A stretch of 29,628 nt of DNA, from positions 1 through 29,628 of the IMG/VR virus record IMGVR_UViG_3300044630_005899, one strand, 5' to 3'. This document shows, piece by piece, positions 13,429-21,900 of the stretch (within the stretch, counting starts at the first letter, position 1; each line of letters opens with the position of its first letter). This stretch comes from a virus. The notes under the pieces were generated by a model. The model searched no databases, was not told the DNA's origin, and saw nothing but the letters and a program-made list of their open reading frames with translations. A program made the position numbers and the translations under genes.

Positions 13429-13679
13429 TGCCAGCAGACCAGCAGCAGCAAGGTGTCGAAACGATTTCGGCACTCAGCAGCGCACTGTCATCATTCTGGG
13501 CATGGTTGCTGCCGATGGTTGCGGGAATTTTGCACATCGGAAAACTGCAGCAGAAAATCACGCAGATTGAAACGGACCACGTCGACATGAAACAACTGGT
13601 CCATCGCACCGAAACTCATCTGGCGAAGCTGTCCGCACATGTCGAGACACTCATGAACGACCGAAACCATAATCGCTAA
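13428..13679 (+). CDS. Membrane-anchored coiled-coil protein, spanin- or holin-like, 83 aa
   Basis: Residues 19-38 are one membrane segment (ALSSFWAWLLPMVAGILHIG). Residues 39-77 are a predicted coiled coil with heptad hydrophobics (LQQKITQIETDHVDMKQLVHRTETHLAKLSAHVETLM). This is the topology of inner-membrane spanins and of some small Mu-like lysis-region proteins. It is directly coupled to the amidase gene (TGATG), with GGAGGA at ideal spacing inside that gene, so a lysis role is likely. An outer-membrane partner with a lipobox is not visible nearby. Confidence 0.65.
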   Translation: MPADQQQQGVETISALSSALSSFWAWLLPMVAGILHIGKLQQKITQIETDHVDMKQLVHRTETHLAKLSAHVETLMNDRNHNR

Positions 13680-13715
13680 GTTTCCCACATAGTTTTCCAC
13701 ATTCAAAATGAACCT

Positions 13716-14579
13716 ATGCGAAATCACATCACGCAGGTTCACACATCGTCGGTCCATGACATTGTTCGACTGGGATTGATTTCTGACCTGCATTTCGGGT
13801 CGAGCAGTTTATACAAGCCAGCGCTCAGGCACGATTTTGAAATGATGTGCAATCTGGATGCTAAGATTTTCCTAAATGGCGACGTCTGGGACGCAATCCT
13901 GCCATCGGACATTAAGCGATTTGATTTGAAGGCGCTGGATCCTGAGCTGCTGCAGCTGGGGTCGACACCATTGGATGCCGCGCTGGAGATGGCATACGAA
14001 TTCCTGAAGCCATACGCAGCCAACATCGAGGGCATAGGCATTGGAAACCATGAGGCACATGTCGAGAAGCGGCATCACATTTGCCTGACCAGCATTCTGA
14101 TTGACAGGTTGAACCAGCTGCCGAACGTGAACATCATCGCTGGCGGCTGGTGTGGATTTTGGAACATCCAAATGTTTCGGAAGGGCAAAAGGACCAGCTG
14201 GACATTGTATAGACACCACGGTGCTGGAGGTGCTGCGCCAGTGACCAAAGGTGTCACAGATTTTCAGCGAATGATGGCATGGCATACGAACATCGATGCA
14301 CTGTGGCTAGGTCATAAGCACAATCGCTACGCAATCATGGACATGAAAATGCATTACGACTCGCAGCATCATCGCGTTACTGAGCGACCTGTGACGTGCG
14401 TTATGACAGGCAGCTATCTGTCGACATACGGCATTCACCACAAAACAAAGGCGAGTTATGCTGCGGGCTGGAATCTGTCGCCGCAGCCGATGGGCGGCGC
14501 AGTGATCGAGCTGCGACAAATCGAGAAAACGGAGAACAAGAAAACCAGTTTGACCTGCCAGAGCAGGGTCATTCTGTGA
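13716..14579 (+). CDS. Calcineurin-like metallophosphoesterase, 287 aa
   Basis: All five metal-binding blocks of the superfamily are present: DLH (D24, H26), GDVWD (D56), GNHE (N111, H112), RHHG (H167/H168) and GHKH (H200, H202). Such enzymes hydrolyse phosphomono- or diesters; nucleic acids, nucleotides and cyclic nucleotides are all known substrates. No signal peptide is seen, so it should act in the cytoplasm or on DNA. It sits between lysis genes and small pre-terminase genes, an unusual place. The start has no ribosome site and is preceded by a 36-bp gap with TTTCCCACA and TTTTCCACA. Substrate cannot be read from the sequence. Confidence 0.85.
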   Translation: MRNHITQVHTSSVHDIVRLGLISDLHFGSSSLYKPALRHDFEMMCNLDAKIFLNGDVWDAILPSDIKRFDLKALDPELLQLGSTPLDAALEMAYEFLKPYAANIEGIGIGNHEAHVEKRHHICLTSILIDRLNQLPNVNIIAGGWCGFWNIQMFRKGKRTSWTLYRHHGAGGAAPVTKGVTDFQRMMAWHTNIDALWLGHKHNRYAIMDMKMHYDSQHHRVTERPVTCVMTGSYLSTYGIHHKTKASYAAGWNLSPQPMGGAVIELRQIEKTENKKTSLTCQSRVIL

Positions 14580-14597
14580 GGTCATAATGAAAACGTC

Positions 14598-14792
14598 ATG
14601 AACATCATCGTGAAAAACATCATCGTCGGCGCATTTTCTGGGCTACTGTCCGCCATCATGGTCGACCTGGACAAGTGGAAAACCAGCATTGATGCGCAGT
14701 TCGATTTCAAACTCGCAGCCAAACGGTGGTTAGCTGGTGCAGTGTCTGGTGCTGCAGCTGCGCTAGGATTTGGGGCGGCAGTCAATCCATGA
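14598..14792 (+). CDS. Putative holin with two membrane segments, 64 aa
   Basis: Residues 3-21 (IIVKNIIVGAFSGLLSAIM) and 45-62 (LAGAVSGAAAALGFGAAV) are hydrophobic, separated by a charged loop (DLDKWKTSIDAQFDFKLAAKRW). Two-span proteins of this size next to an amidase are often class II holins. The phosphoesterase gene lies between, so the link is weaker. An alternative is a minor membrane protein without a pore function. The next gene starts within its stop codon (ATGA). Confidence 0.6.
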   Translation: MNIIVKNIIVGAFSGLLSAIMVDLDKWKTSIDAQFDFKLAAKRWLAGAVSGAAAALGFGAAVNP

Positions 14793-14992
14793 CCACGCAC
14801 TACCTGAAGGTATGGCATCCGATGCTGAATCCAGTCGAGAAGCTGGTACGGCTGCTGGGTGTTAAATTGCGCCAGGTGCTGACATTTGAAGGCGACCTGA
14901 GCGATGTGAAACCTGGCGAAATTATCATCGGAAAGTGTCTGCTGGGTCGTTTCGGTGTGACTGCCGAAATCGTCGAGAAACCAAAGTCATGA
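14789..14992 (+). CDS. Hypothetical small protein, 67 aa
   Basis: Starts with ATG overlapping the holin candidate's stop. Composition: MTTHYLKVWHPMLNPVEKLVRLLGVKLRQVLTFEGDLSDVKPGEIIIGKCLLGRFGVTAEIVEKPKS. It appears to be a compact alpha/beta protein with no metal or catalytic motif. It overlaps the next gene by four bases. No family recognised; the position just before the terminase could mean a packaging accessory. Confidence 0.55.
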   Translation: MTTHYLKVWHPMLNPVEKLVRLLGVKLRQVLTFEGDLSDVKPGEIIIGKCLLGRFGVTAEIVEKPKS

Positions 14993-15132
14993 CCAGGCGC
15001 GAGAGCAGGAAAATCAAATTGCGGAAACAGCGCGAGGCGATGCAGGCGAAGGGATACAAGCAGATTCAGGGTCGCTGGGTGCGAGAAAATTCCCAGCTAC
15101 ACCATGAACTGACGCATCGACGCTGGTCCTGA
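14989..15132 (+). CDS. Very basic small protein, 47 aa
   Basis: Twenty of 47 residues are Arg, Lys or His (MTRRESRKIKLRKQREAMQAKGYKQIQGRWVREN...). It is likely helical over residues 3-21 and may bind nucleic acid. It overlaps the preceding stop (ATGA) and ends 22 bp before the small terminase gene. Function unknown. Confidence 0.5.
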   Translation: MTRRESRKIKLRKQREAMQAKGYKQIQGRWVRENSQLHHELTHRRWS

Positions 15133-15154
15133 ATGCCGATGGTACAGTGTATAC

Positions 15155-15637
15155 ATGCCAACGAAAAAGGAATCAAAGCCGAAACCAGCGGCAGCCAAAC
15201 GAGCAGCTAAACCAAAGCCGCAGCCAAAACCAAAGGCGCAGCCAGAGCGCGGACGAGGTCGACCATCAAAGTATACGCAGGAAATCGTCGATCGCATTTG
15301 CTATTCATTGTCGCTAGGCAATACGAGGACCACGGCAGCCACAAACGCTGGTGTGTCGATGTCCACATTCCATGAATGGATGAATGATTTTTCGGATTTT
15401 TCGGATGCTATAAAAAGGGCGGAGGAGCAGGCAGTCGAGCATTATGTCAATGTGATTCATGCAGCCAGTGGTCAGACATGGCAAGCTGCCGCATGGTATC
15501 TGGAGCGCAGACGGCCAGCAGATTTCAGCAAGCAAGACAAGGTCGACATCACGACGAACGGCAAGGACATAAACGGAATGAGCGTCGAGGAGATGCTGGC
15601 GGAACTTGAACGAATTAAACAAATTAAGTCGTCGTGA
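15155..15637 (+). CDS. terS: Terminase small subunit, 160 aa
   Basis: A basic Pro/Lys N-terminal tail (residues 1-38) leads into GRPSKYTQEIVDRICYSLSLGNTRTTAATNAGVSMSTFHEWMNDFSDFSDAIKRAEEQA, a helix-turn-helix typical of small terminases that recognise phage DNA. It continues with a helix carrying WQAAAWYLERRRPADFSK, a common ending of this family. It overlaps terL by 32 bp. No ribosome site precedes the ATG; instead the palindrome TGTATACA lies directly before it. Role: recognises the packaging start and regulates the large subunit. Confidence 0.9.
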   Translation: MPTKKESKPKPAAAKRAAKPKPQPKPKAQPERGRGRPSKYTQEIVDRICYSLSLGNTRTTAATNAGVSMSTFHEWMNDFSDFSDAIKRAEEQAVEHYVNVIHAASGQTWQAAAWYLERRRPADFSKQDKVDITTNGKDINGMSVEEMLAELERIKQIKSS

Positions 15638-16979
15638 GCTGGCACTGCGGCTGGCGATTGAGCAGCATAATCTGACGTTTTCCCAGTGGTATCAGCTGCG
15701 GAAACCGACAGACTACGGATTTCCACGTCACATCAAATACCTATGCGACGTAGTCGACAAGGTGATCAAGGGCGAGCTGCAGAACGTCGCCATATCGATG
15801 CCGCCAGGACATGGCAAATCGCAGACCATCACGACCAGGCTGCCAGTCTACTGGGGTCAGAGGCATCCTAAGGACGCAATCGTTTTCACAGGCTACAGTC
15901 AGGATTTCGCGGACAGAAACCTGTCCAGACCAGCGCGTGAACTGGCTGATGAGCTGGGTGTGCTGGACGCATCGTCGAATGCCATGAGCGAATGGCGGCT
16001 GACAAATGGCGCACGTCTGGTCGCCAGAGGAGTCGGCAGCGCACCGACAGGCATAAACCCGATTTCGCTGCTGATATGCGATGATCCGATCAAAGATAGA
16101 GCGCAGGCGGAGTCGCAGATTGAGCGCAGTAACATTTGGGATTGGTGGACAGGCAGTGTGGTCCAGCGATTCTATCCAAGGACAAAAGCATTTGTCATCG
16201 CTACACGCTGGCATCACGACGACCTGATAGGTCGGCTGCAGCAGCAGTCGGACCAGAACTGGACGTTTATAAACCTGCCAGCGATTGCAGAGGAAAATGA
16301 TGCACTAGGCAGGCACCCTGGCGAGGCATTGTGGCCAGAGGTGAAGCCGCTGGAATTCCTGGAGAACGTCAGGCAGCAAATGGGTGAGTACAATTTCCAG
16401 GCACTATTCCAGGGACATCCAAGTGTCAGGGAAGGTGCGATTTTCAAGGTGGACCGATTTGTGTACATCGATGCAGCAGACGTGCCACCGATGGTCGAGC
16501 TGGTGCGCAAATGGGACGTCGCAGCGAGCAGTGGCAAGGGCGACTGGACAGCTGGTGTGCTGCTAGGAAAGGATGCCCAGGGTCGCATCTACATTCTGGA
16601 TGTGCAGCGATTTCAGCTAAGTACAGACGAGAGAAACGCACGCATGCTGTCGACAGCCAGAGCAGACGGTGAGCAGGTCAGGATAGTCGTGCCTGAGGAT
16701 CCTGGGTCGGCAGGTAAGGATGCCGCACTGAATTTCATCAGGTTATTCAACGGATACAATATAAAAGCCGTTCGGGAAACGGGGTCAAAGGAACTCAGAG
16801 CTGATGGTCTGGCAGCACAGGTGAACGCAGGGAATGTGGCACTGGTGCGCGGACCATGGAACACGACGTTCATCGAGGAACTCAGGCAGTTTCCCACAGG
16901 CAAAAACGACGACCAGGTCGATGCTGGGTCAGGTGCATATAATGAGCTGTTCAAAACGAAAAACGTCTGGGATTGGTAA
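15606..16979 (+). CDS. terL: Terminase large subunit, 457 aa
   Basis: The packaging motor and nuclease. The ATPase part carries Walker A MPPGHGKS (residues 65-72), Walker B LLICDDP (155-161), and a coupling segment VIATRWHHDD (197-206). The nuclease part has KWDVAAS (D304), YILDVQ (D332) and DDQVDA near residues 435-440, the three-acid arrangement of RNase H-like terminases. Length is normal. The start is a TTG at 15606, preceded by GGCGGAAC, inside terS. It is followed four bases later by the portal gene. The lack of a visible cos site and the terminal overlap inside a tail gene favour headful packaging. Confidence 0.93.
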   Translation: MNELNKLSRRELALRLAIEQHNLTFSQWYQLRKPTDYGFPRHIKYLCDVVDKVIKGELQNVAISMPPGHGKSQTITTRLPVYWGQRHPKDAIVFTGYSQDFADRNLSRPARELADELGVLDASSNAMSEWRLTNGARLVARGVGSAPTGINPISLLICDDPIKDRAQAESQIERSNIWDWWTGSVVQRFYPRTKAFVIATRWHHDDLIGRLQQQSDQNWTFINLPAIAEENDALGRHPGEALWPEVKPLEFLENVRQQMGEYNFQALFQGHPSVREGAIFKVDRFVYIDAADVPPMVELVRKWDVAASSGKGDWTAGVLLGKDAQGRIYILDVQRFQLSTDERNARMLSTARADGEQVRIVVPEDPGSAGKDAALNFIRLFNGYNIKAVRETGSKELRADGLAAQVNAGNVALVRGPWNTTFIEELRQFPTGKNDDQVDAGSGAYNELFKTKNVWDW

Positions 16980-16982
16980 CAA

Positions 16983-18341
16983 ATGAAACTATTTGGTTTA
17001 GAGATTCGAGCAGCACGGCCGCGACCACAGAACAGAAATCTGGAGACGGTCGGCAATTCGTATGTCGGCGGGACAGCGATGCTGGGCGGTTATCTGCGGT
17101 ACGGTGCATCCGATCGAGACTGGCGGAGCGAGGCAGGACAGCTGGAGAGCAACAGCACAGTCGCCATCGCCATCGCTAAGATTGCAGCCAAGGTCGCACA
17201 GGCAAAACTAGAATTAAAAACAATTCAGCCAGACGGCGCGGTGACTTACAAGCCTGATGCCAGGATTTTCGCATGGACAAACCCGATGCCAGGGCTGGAC
17301 CAACAGACACTGTTAAAGGCAATCAGCTGCAGCCTGAAGGTTTACGGAAACGCATACCTGCTAAAGCGCAGAAACAAGACAGGGCTGATGATTGGTCTAG
17401 CGCCATTGATGCCATTTCAGGTCTATCCAAAATCCGATGTGCATGTCGACGGGTCGCCGAACAACGGAAACGAACTGATTACCAGGTATCAGATTTTTCC
17501 TTATGGTGGAGGTCAGACATTCTACGTCGCGCCATCAGAAATTATCCATTTCCGCGACGGCATGGTCGATGCCAACAATCCTGCGCTGGGCATGTCTGCG
17601 CTCATGGCATGTCTGCGCCAGGTCGTGACAGATAACGAGGCAGCGAACTATGCCGCCACGCTGATGTCAAACATGGGCATTCCTGGTGTGATTTTCAGTC
17701 CCAAAGATTCCAACGCACTGGAGCCAAGCACCGAGCAGCGAAAGAGCATGCGGGACCGATGGCAGTCATTCACGCGTGACAGACGAGGACAGGCGATGGA
17801 CCTGCCAGGCGCATTTGAAATTACACGGGTCGCCATGTCGCCGACAGACATCAAGGCGATTGAGCAAAAGGTTCACGGTATGACGGAAATTCTGGCTGCG
17901 CTGGGTGTGGATCCGATGATTCTTGGTCTGCCGTCTGATAGCAAGACGTACAACAACATGGCGGAGGCGCGTGAGGCATTTATCGAGGACACCATCCTGC
18001 CGCTACTATCGGTCATAGCTATGACCATGGACAAGGCATTTTTCGAAGAGGGTCTGCAGCTGACCACCGAGCAGTACCTGGCATTCAACAACAGCTGCTA
18101 TAGAGAGCTGGACGAGGACATCACAGCGAAATACGATCGAGCTGAAAAGGCATTCAGGTCAGGCGCATCGACTCGCGGCGAGTTTAGGAAGGCACTAGGA
18201 TTCATCGACAATCTCGACGATGGCAGGACATGGTTCGACATGAACGCACTAGCAGCGCCAGGCATGGTCACAAGGGCTGCCAGGTACAGTCTGCAGCAGC
18301 AGCGAGCGCTAGAGGAGATCCAGCTGCGGGACGATGTGTAG
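16983..18341 (+). CDS. Portal protein, HK97 type, 452 aa
   Basis: Forms the 12-fold ring at the capsid vertex through which DNA passes. Family signatures include SNSTVAIAIAKIAAKVAQAKLEL, LLKAISCSLKVYGNAYLLKRRNKTG, SEIIHFRDGMVDANNPALGMSAL, VHGMTEILAALGVDPMILGLPSDSKTYNNMAEAREAFIEDTILPLL and FNNSCYRELDEDITAKYDRAEKAFRSGASTRGEFRKALGF. The length is within the normal range. It stands between terL and the head morphogenesis gene, overlapping the latter by 8 bp, as in most HK97-like gene orders. Confidence 0.93.
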   Translation: MKLFGLEIRAARPRPQNRNLETVGNSYVGGTAMLGGYLRYGASDRDWRSEAGQLESNSTVAIAIAKIAAKVAQAKLELKTIQPDGAVTYKPDARIFAWTNPMPGLDQQTLLKAISCSLKVYGNAYLLKRRNKTGLMIGLAPLMPFQVYPKSDVHVDGSPNNGNELITRYQIFPYGGGQTFYVAPSEIIHFRDGMVDANNPALGMSALMACLRQVVTDNEAANYAATLMSNMGIPGVIFSPKDSNALEPSTEQRKSMRDRWQSFTRDRRGQAMDLPGAFEITRVAMSPTDIKAIEQKVHGMTEILAALGVDPMILGLPSDSKTYNNMAEAREAFIEDTILPLLSVIAMTMDKAFFEEGLQLTTEQYLAFNNSCYRELDEDITAKYDRAEKAFRSGASTRGEFRKALGFIDNLDDGRTWFDMNALAAPGMVTRAARYSLQQQRALEEIQLRDDV

Positions 18342-19083
18342 AAATTGTCGGCACACTGTCAGCCATCTAGGGTCACACTACGACCAGCTGGCGACTCGCG
18401 TGCTGACTTTTACACCGAAACAGGTAGAGATCAGGGCAGTCCCGTCGGCATTCCAGCAGGCAGCAAATCGCAGCCATCAGGCATGGTTTGAGGACATGCT
18501 GAATTTTAACTGGCGCCAGGCGAAACGCGGCACGGCGCAGCTGGTCGGTGGTGACATCGATGAGCTGACCTGGGCGGATAGGTTTTATGAAACAATCCTG
18601 CAGGCAAACGCAAACGCGCACTGGATTGGCAGGGACCAAGTGTCAGACGCATTGTTCACGGAATTCGCAGAGCAGGACATATTGGCTGCCAGAGCAATCG
18701 CAGACGTAGATGGTGAGTATCTGCAGAATTTCCTGGATGACATTCTCGACGGTCGCTATGACGACGAGGACGGTCTGCTGGATAATGACAAGATTCTGCA
18801 GCGGCAGCGACTGTACATGAGTAAGAGTCGAGGTCTGGCGGCAGCTGGTGCTGTGGACAATTTGGGTCTGGATGTGGAAATCACATGGCATCTGGGAGCA
18901 GTGGAGAAACACTGCGTCGAGTGTCCGCAGCTGGCAGGCATGTCGCCATTTTTCCGCGATGATTTGTTCACTACTCCAGGCAGCTGTGACACTCCATGTC
19001 TGGGCAACTGTAAGTGTCATCTCTCATTCATTCATAATGGAGAAAGGGTCGAGACGATTAAGCCAGTCACACTTGAGGTCTAA
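18334..19083 (+). CDS. Head morphogenesis protein (SPP1 gp7/Mu F type), 249 aa
   Basis: The C-terminal part has the family's Cys/His cluster: VEKHCVECPQL, then GSCDTPCLGNCKCHLSF, preceded by the helical region with WADRFYETILQANANAHWIGRDQ. Proteins of this kind bind the portal and enter the head in a few copies. The N-terminus contains an extra CRNC pair and a loosely conserved stretch. The start at 18334 overlaps the portal stop and lacks a good ribosome site, so the true start might lie a little downstream. Confidence 0.8.
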   Translation: MCRNCRHTVSHLGSHYDQLATRVLTFTPKQVEIRAVPSAFQQAANRSHQAWFEDMLNFNWRQAKRGTAQLVGGDIDELTWADRFYETILQANANAHWIGRDQVSDALFTEFAEQDILAARAIADVDGEYLQNFLDDILDGRYDDEDGLLDNDKILQRQRLYMSKSRGLAAAGAVDNLGLDVEITWHLGAVEKHCVECPQLAGMSPFFRDDLFTTPGSCDTPCLGNCKCHLSFIHNGERVETIKPVTLEV

Positions 19084-19085
19084 AC

Positions 19086-20225
19086 ATGCCAGAAATTTTC
19101 TATCCGCCAAAAGCCGTACAAAACGCATGCAAACGAGGTCTGCAGCTATTTGAGGAGGGTCTGGGCGGTGACGGTCTGGAACCAGCGACCATCAAGGAAG
19201 CCAGGTCGATGGCAGCTGGTGAAATCCAGACAGAAAACAAAATCCGCAAAGGTTATCGGTGGTGGGCGCGAAATAAACGGTTTCTCGACGAGCCAGAGGA
19301 CAGTCCAGCGTATGTGGCTGCGCTGCTATGGGGAGGAAGGTCTGCGATTCCATGGTTTACATCTGCCTATAATTACATTATTGAAAACGAAGGTAGACAA
19401 ATGAACATCGCAAAAATTCAGCATCGACAATTCGACCTGCGCATGGATGATGCCGTCGAATCAAAAGGCGGCCTCAAAGGTACGGCATTGGCATACGGCA
19501 AATTGGATTCGTACAATACAGTTTTCGCGCCAGGGTCCGCCACAGCTGCGCTGCCTGATTTCGTCGCGAACGGTTCATTTTTGGCTGCACACGACGCGGA
19601 TGATTTGGCGATTGGCTACATCAGGTCGGCTGTCGACACAGGCACAGGTGTCGAGGTCGAGGTCGACTATCACACAACAGGTGATGCCCAGGACGCACGC
19701 ACGGTCGCCATGGAACGTCTAGCTGCTGGGAAAAAGGTCGGTCTGTCCATCGGGTTCACGATCGGCGACTATGTCGAATGTCAGAACGGGGACGCACTGC
19801 TGGAAATGGCGGCGAGCATGGGCATGGACCTAAACCAGTTCGATGTGGAGAACATCCGCAAATGCCAGCGTGAATGTTATCTGCTGGTGCGACTGGCGAA
19901 AATTTTCGAGGTGTCGCAGGTCAATTTTCCTGCCGTACCTGATTCGGAGGCATCTGCTGTCCGACAAGATTTTGGAGCTGCTCATGCTGGCAGGTCCATG
20001 GCTGATGAAATCGATTTTGCTCGTGATGCAGTCGATGCAGCAACTAAGCGAGCGACCGAGGTTTTCGAGCTGCGGTCGAGCGACAACAAAACATTGGGCA
20101 AAGTTTCCATCGAGAAACTCTATGCGCTGCGGGAGGCACTGGACCAGCTGATTGAAGCTGCCAGCGCGCCGACAGCCATGGAGCGACAGGCGGAAAAATT
20201 TGCCAGATTGAGGAACATCAAATGA
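19086..20225 (+). CDS. Prohead protease with N-terminal helical domain, 379 aa
   Basis: Residues 120-280 carry the HK97-type (S78) maturation protease core, with the catalytic His in AAHDADD (H169) and Ser in VGLSIGF (S221). It trims the capsid protein during assembly. The first 100 residues (AVQNACKRGLQLFEEGLGGDGLEPATIKEARSMAAGEI...YVAALLWGG) form a separate helical domain seen before proteases in other phages. An internal ATG at 19401 with AAGG seven bases upstream would give the protease alone. The C-terminal 90 residues are helical and may act as a scaffold. Confidence 0.87.
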   Translation: MPEIFYPPKAVQNACKRGLQLFEEGLGGDGLEPATIKEARSMAAGEIQTENKIRKGYRWWARNKRFLDEPEDSPAYVAALLWGGRSAIPWFTSAYNYIIENEGRQMNIAKIQHRQFDLRMDDAVESKGGLKGTALAYGKLDSYNTVFAPGSATAALPDFVANGSFLAAHDADDLAIGYIRSAVDTGTGVEVEVDYHTTGDAQDARTVAMERLAAGKKVGLSIGFTIGDYVECQNGDALLEMAASMGMDLNQFDVENIRKCQRECYLLVRLAKIFEVSQVNFPAVPDSEASAVRQDFGAAHAGRSMADEIDFARDAVDAATKRATEVFELRSSDNKTLGKVSIEKLYALREALDQLIEAASAPTAMERQAEKFARLRNIK

Positions 20226-21433
20226 AATCAGTAAACGAGCTAAATCAACAACTAGCTGCTGCTGTATCGTTCGTCGATGAAACTCGCGCAACCTACGAAG
20301 GCAAGGCAACCATGCCAGCTGATGTAGAGGCGAGATTCGACAAAGCGGTCGCAGACATGCTAGACGCGAAAAAGGAACTTGAGGTCCGAGCAGAACTTGA
20401 GTCGGCACGATCATTCATGATGCAGCCAGCAAATGGTCCAGCGGTCATGGGTGCTAACAACAGCCAACAAGTCGAGGACGCAGCTGTACGCAGCTGGCGA
20501 CAGTACCTGCGAGGCGACAGCAGCCAGGTATCGAACATCCGCGCAAATCAGCAAGTGAATCCAAACACTGCTGGTGGATTTTTGGTCCCGACGGTGATTT
20601 TGAACGAAATCATCAAGCCAGTCAACGATCCGATTTTCATGCGACAAATCAGCCGCGTGCAAACCATCAGAGGCAACGTTTCTGTCCCACGGCAAACCAA
20701 CCGAGCCACATCATACTGGCAAGGTGAAACCGAAACAGCCATCGCAACCAGTGTCACAACTGGCCAGCGAGATTTCAAACCACACCGAGTGACTGTGAAA
20801 ACATCAAACTCCAGACTGCTCATCGAGCAGTCGGTCATCGATGTCGAGCAGTGGCTGGCTGAGGAACTCGACTACAGCGTGCGACTGAAGGAAGAAGCAG
20901 CTGCAATGCAAGGAAATGGCACTGGTCAATGGCTAGGAATTTTCACTGCATCGGCAGACGGCATCAGCACTGCGCGAGACGTTGAAACTGCTGGTTCAGG
21001 AACCATCGCCGCAGACGACATCATGTCCGTCATGATGAATTGTAAGATGACCATTCGAAACCGAGCAAGCTGGGTCGGCAGCCGACAATTTGTGACTGCG
21101 GTCATGAAATTGAAGGACAGCGCGAATCAGTACATTTTCAGTGAGTCCGCTGGAATTGGAAACGTGCTTGCGGTCGGTACACCAATGACTCTCAAGGGTC
21201 GTCCATTGTACGAGTCCGAGTCCGCACCGACAGCATTGACTGCTGGCAACTACCCAGTAGTATTTGGAGATTTCCAATACTATCACATCTATGATTTTCT
21301 TAACCTGGCTATCCAAGTCCTGGTGGAAGATCCTTACGCATCCGCTGGTGAGTATGGCTACGTCATGCACAAATTCAGCGACGGTGCGCCAGTCCTAGAA
21401 GAGGCATTCAGCCGATTGAAGGTGAAAAGCTAA
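20222..21433 (+). CDS. Major capsid protein, HK97 fold, 403 aa
   Basis: Residues 1-105 are charged and helical (ELNQQLAAAVSFVDETRATYEGK...), the delta-domain that acts as internal scaffold and is removed by the upstream protease. The mature part starts near residues 110-123 (VNPNTAGGFLVP) and contains typical segments TNRATSYWQGETETAI, SRLLIEQSVIDVEQWLAEEL, GTGQWLGI and YHIYDFLNLAIQVLVEDP. The start codon overlaps the protease stop. It makes the icosahedral shell. Confidence 0.94.
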   Translation: MKSVNELNQQLAAAVSFVDETRATYEGKATMPADVEARFDKAVADMLDAKKELEVRAELESARSFMMQPANGPAVMGANNSQQVEDAAVRSWRQYLRGDSSQVSNIRANQQVNPNTAGGFLVPTVILNEIIKPVNDPIFMRQISRVQTIRGNVSVPRQTNRATSYWQGETETAIATSVTTGQRDFKPHRVTVKTSNSRLLIEQSVIDVEQWLAEELDYSVRLKEEAAAMQGNGTGQWLGIFTASADGISTARDVETAGSGTIAADDIMSVMMNCKMTIRNRASWVGSRQFVTAVMKLKDSANQYIFSESAGIGNVLAVGTPMTLKGRPLYESESAPTALTAGNYPVVFGDFQYYHIYDFLNLAIQVLVEDPYASAGEYGYVMHKFSDGAPVLEEAFSRLKVKS

Positions 21434-21891
21434 TGGCAACATTTAATGAGTACCAAATCGTCACTATGTTTCCCGATGCGACTGCTGCGACGACCAAAAA
21501 CCTGGCTGCTGGCACTACCGATGTAAACTCATCCGTGCTTGATTTGCTGGGCGATTTCGATGTCAACATCGTCATCGACATGGGCGCAGTGACGTCGACT
21601 GGAACAGGCACATTCCAGCTGCAGCGCAGCGACGACGGCAGCACTGGATGGACAGCCATCACTGGTGCTACCTACGCTTGGACCGATGCCGACACTAACA
21701 AGACTGTCACCATTTGTGTGTCAGAGGTAGTGAACCGATACGTCCGAGTCGCCATCGACCGAAACACAGCGAACACGGTTATCAGCGGCATCAAAGCCTA
21801 CTGTGCGCCACGAGCTGTGCCTGTGACTCAAATCACAACTGCAAACCAAAACGCAGCACAACCAGTGGTCGTGTCGCGAACTAGCATCTAA
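21433..21891 (+). CDS. Putative head decoration protein, 152 aa
   Basis: Directly after the capsid gene (TAATG overlap). The sequence is beta-rich without membrane segments: FDVNIVIDMGAVTSTGTGTFQLQRSDDGSTGWTAITGATYAWTDADTNKTVTICVSEVVNRYVRVAIDR, similar in style to proteins that decorate or cement the shell. I do not recognise the exact family; the role is inferred from gene order and composition. Confidence 0.65.
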   Translation: MATFNEYQIVTMFPDATAATTKNLAAGTTDVNSSVLDLLGDFDVNIVIDMGAVTSTGTGTFQLQRSDDGSTGWTAITGATYAWTDADTNKTVTICVSEVVNRYVRVAIDRNTANTVISGIKAYCAPRAVPVTQITTANQNAAQPVVVSRTSI

Positions 21892-21900
21892 CATCTGACT

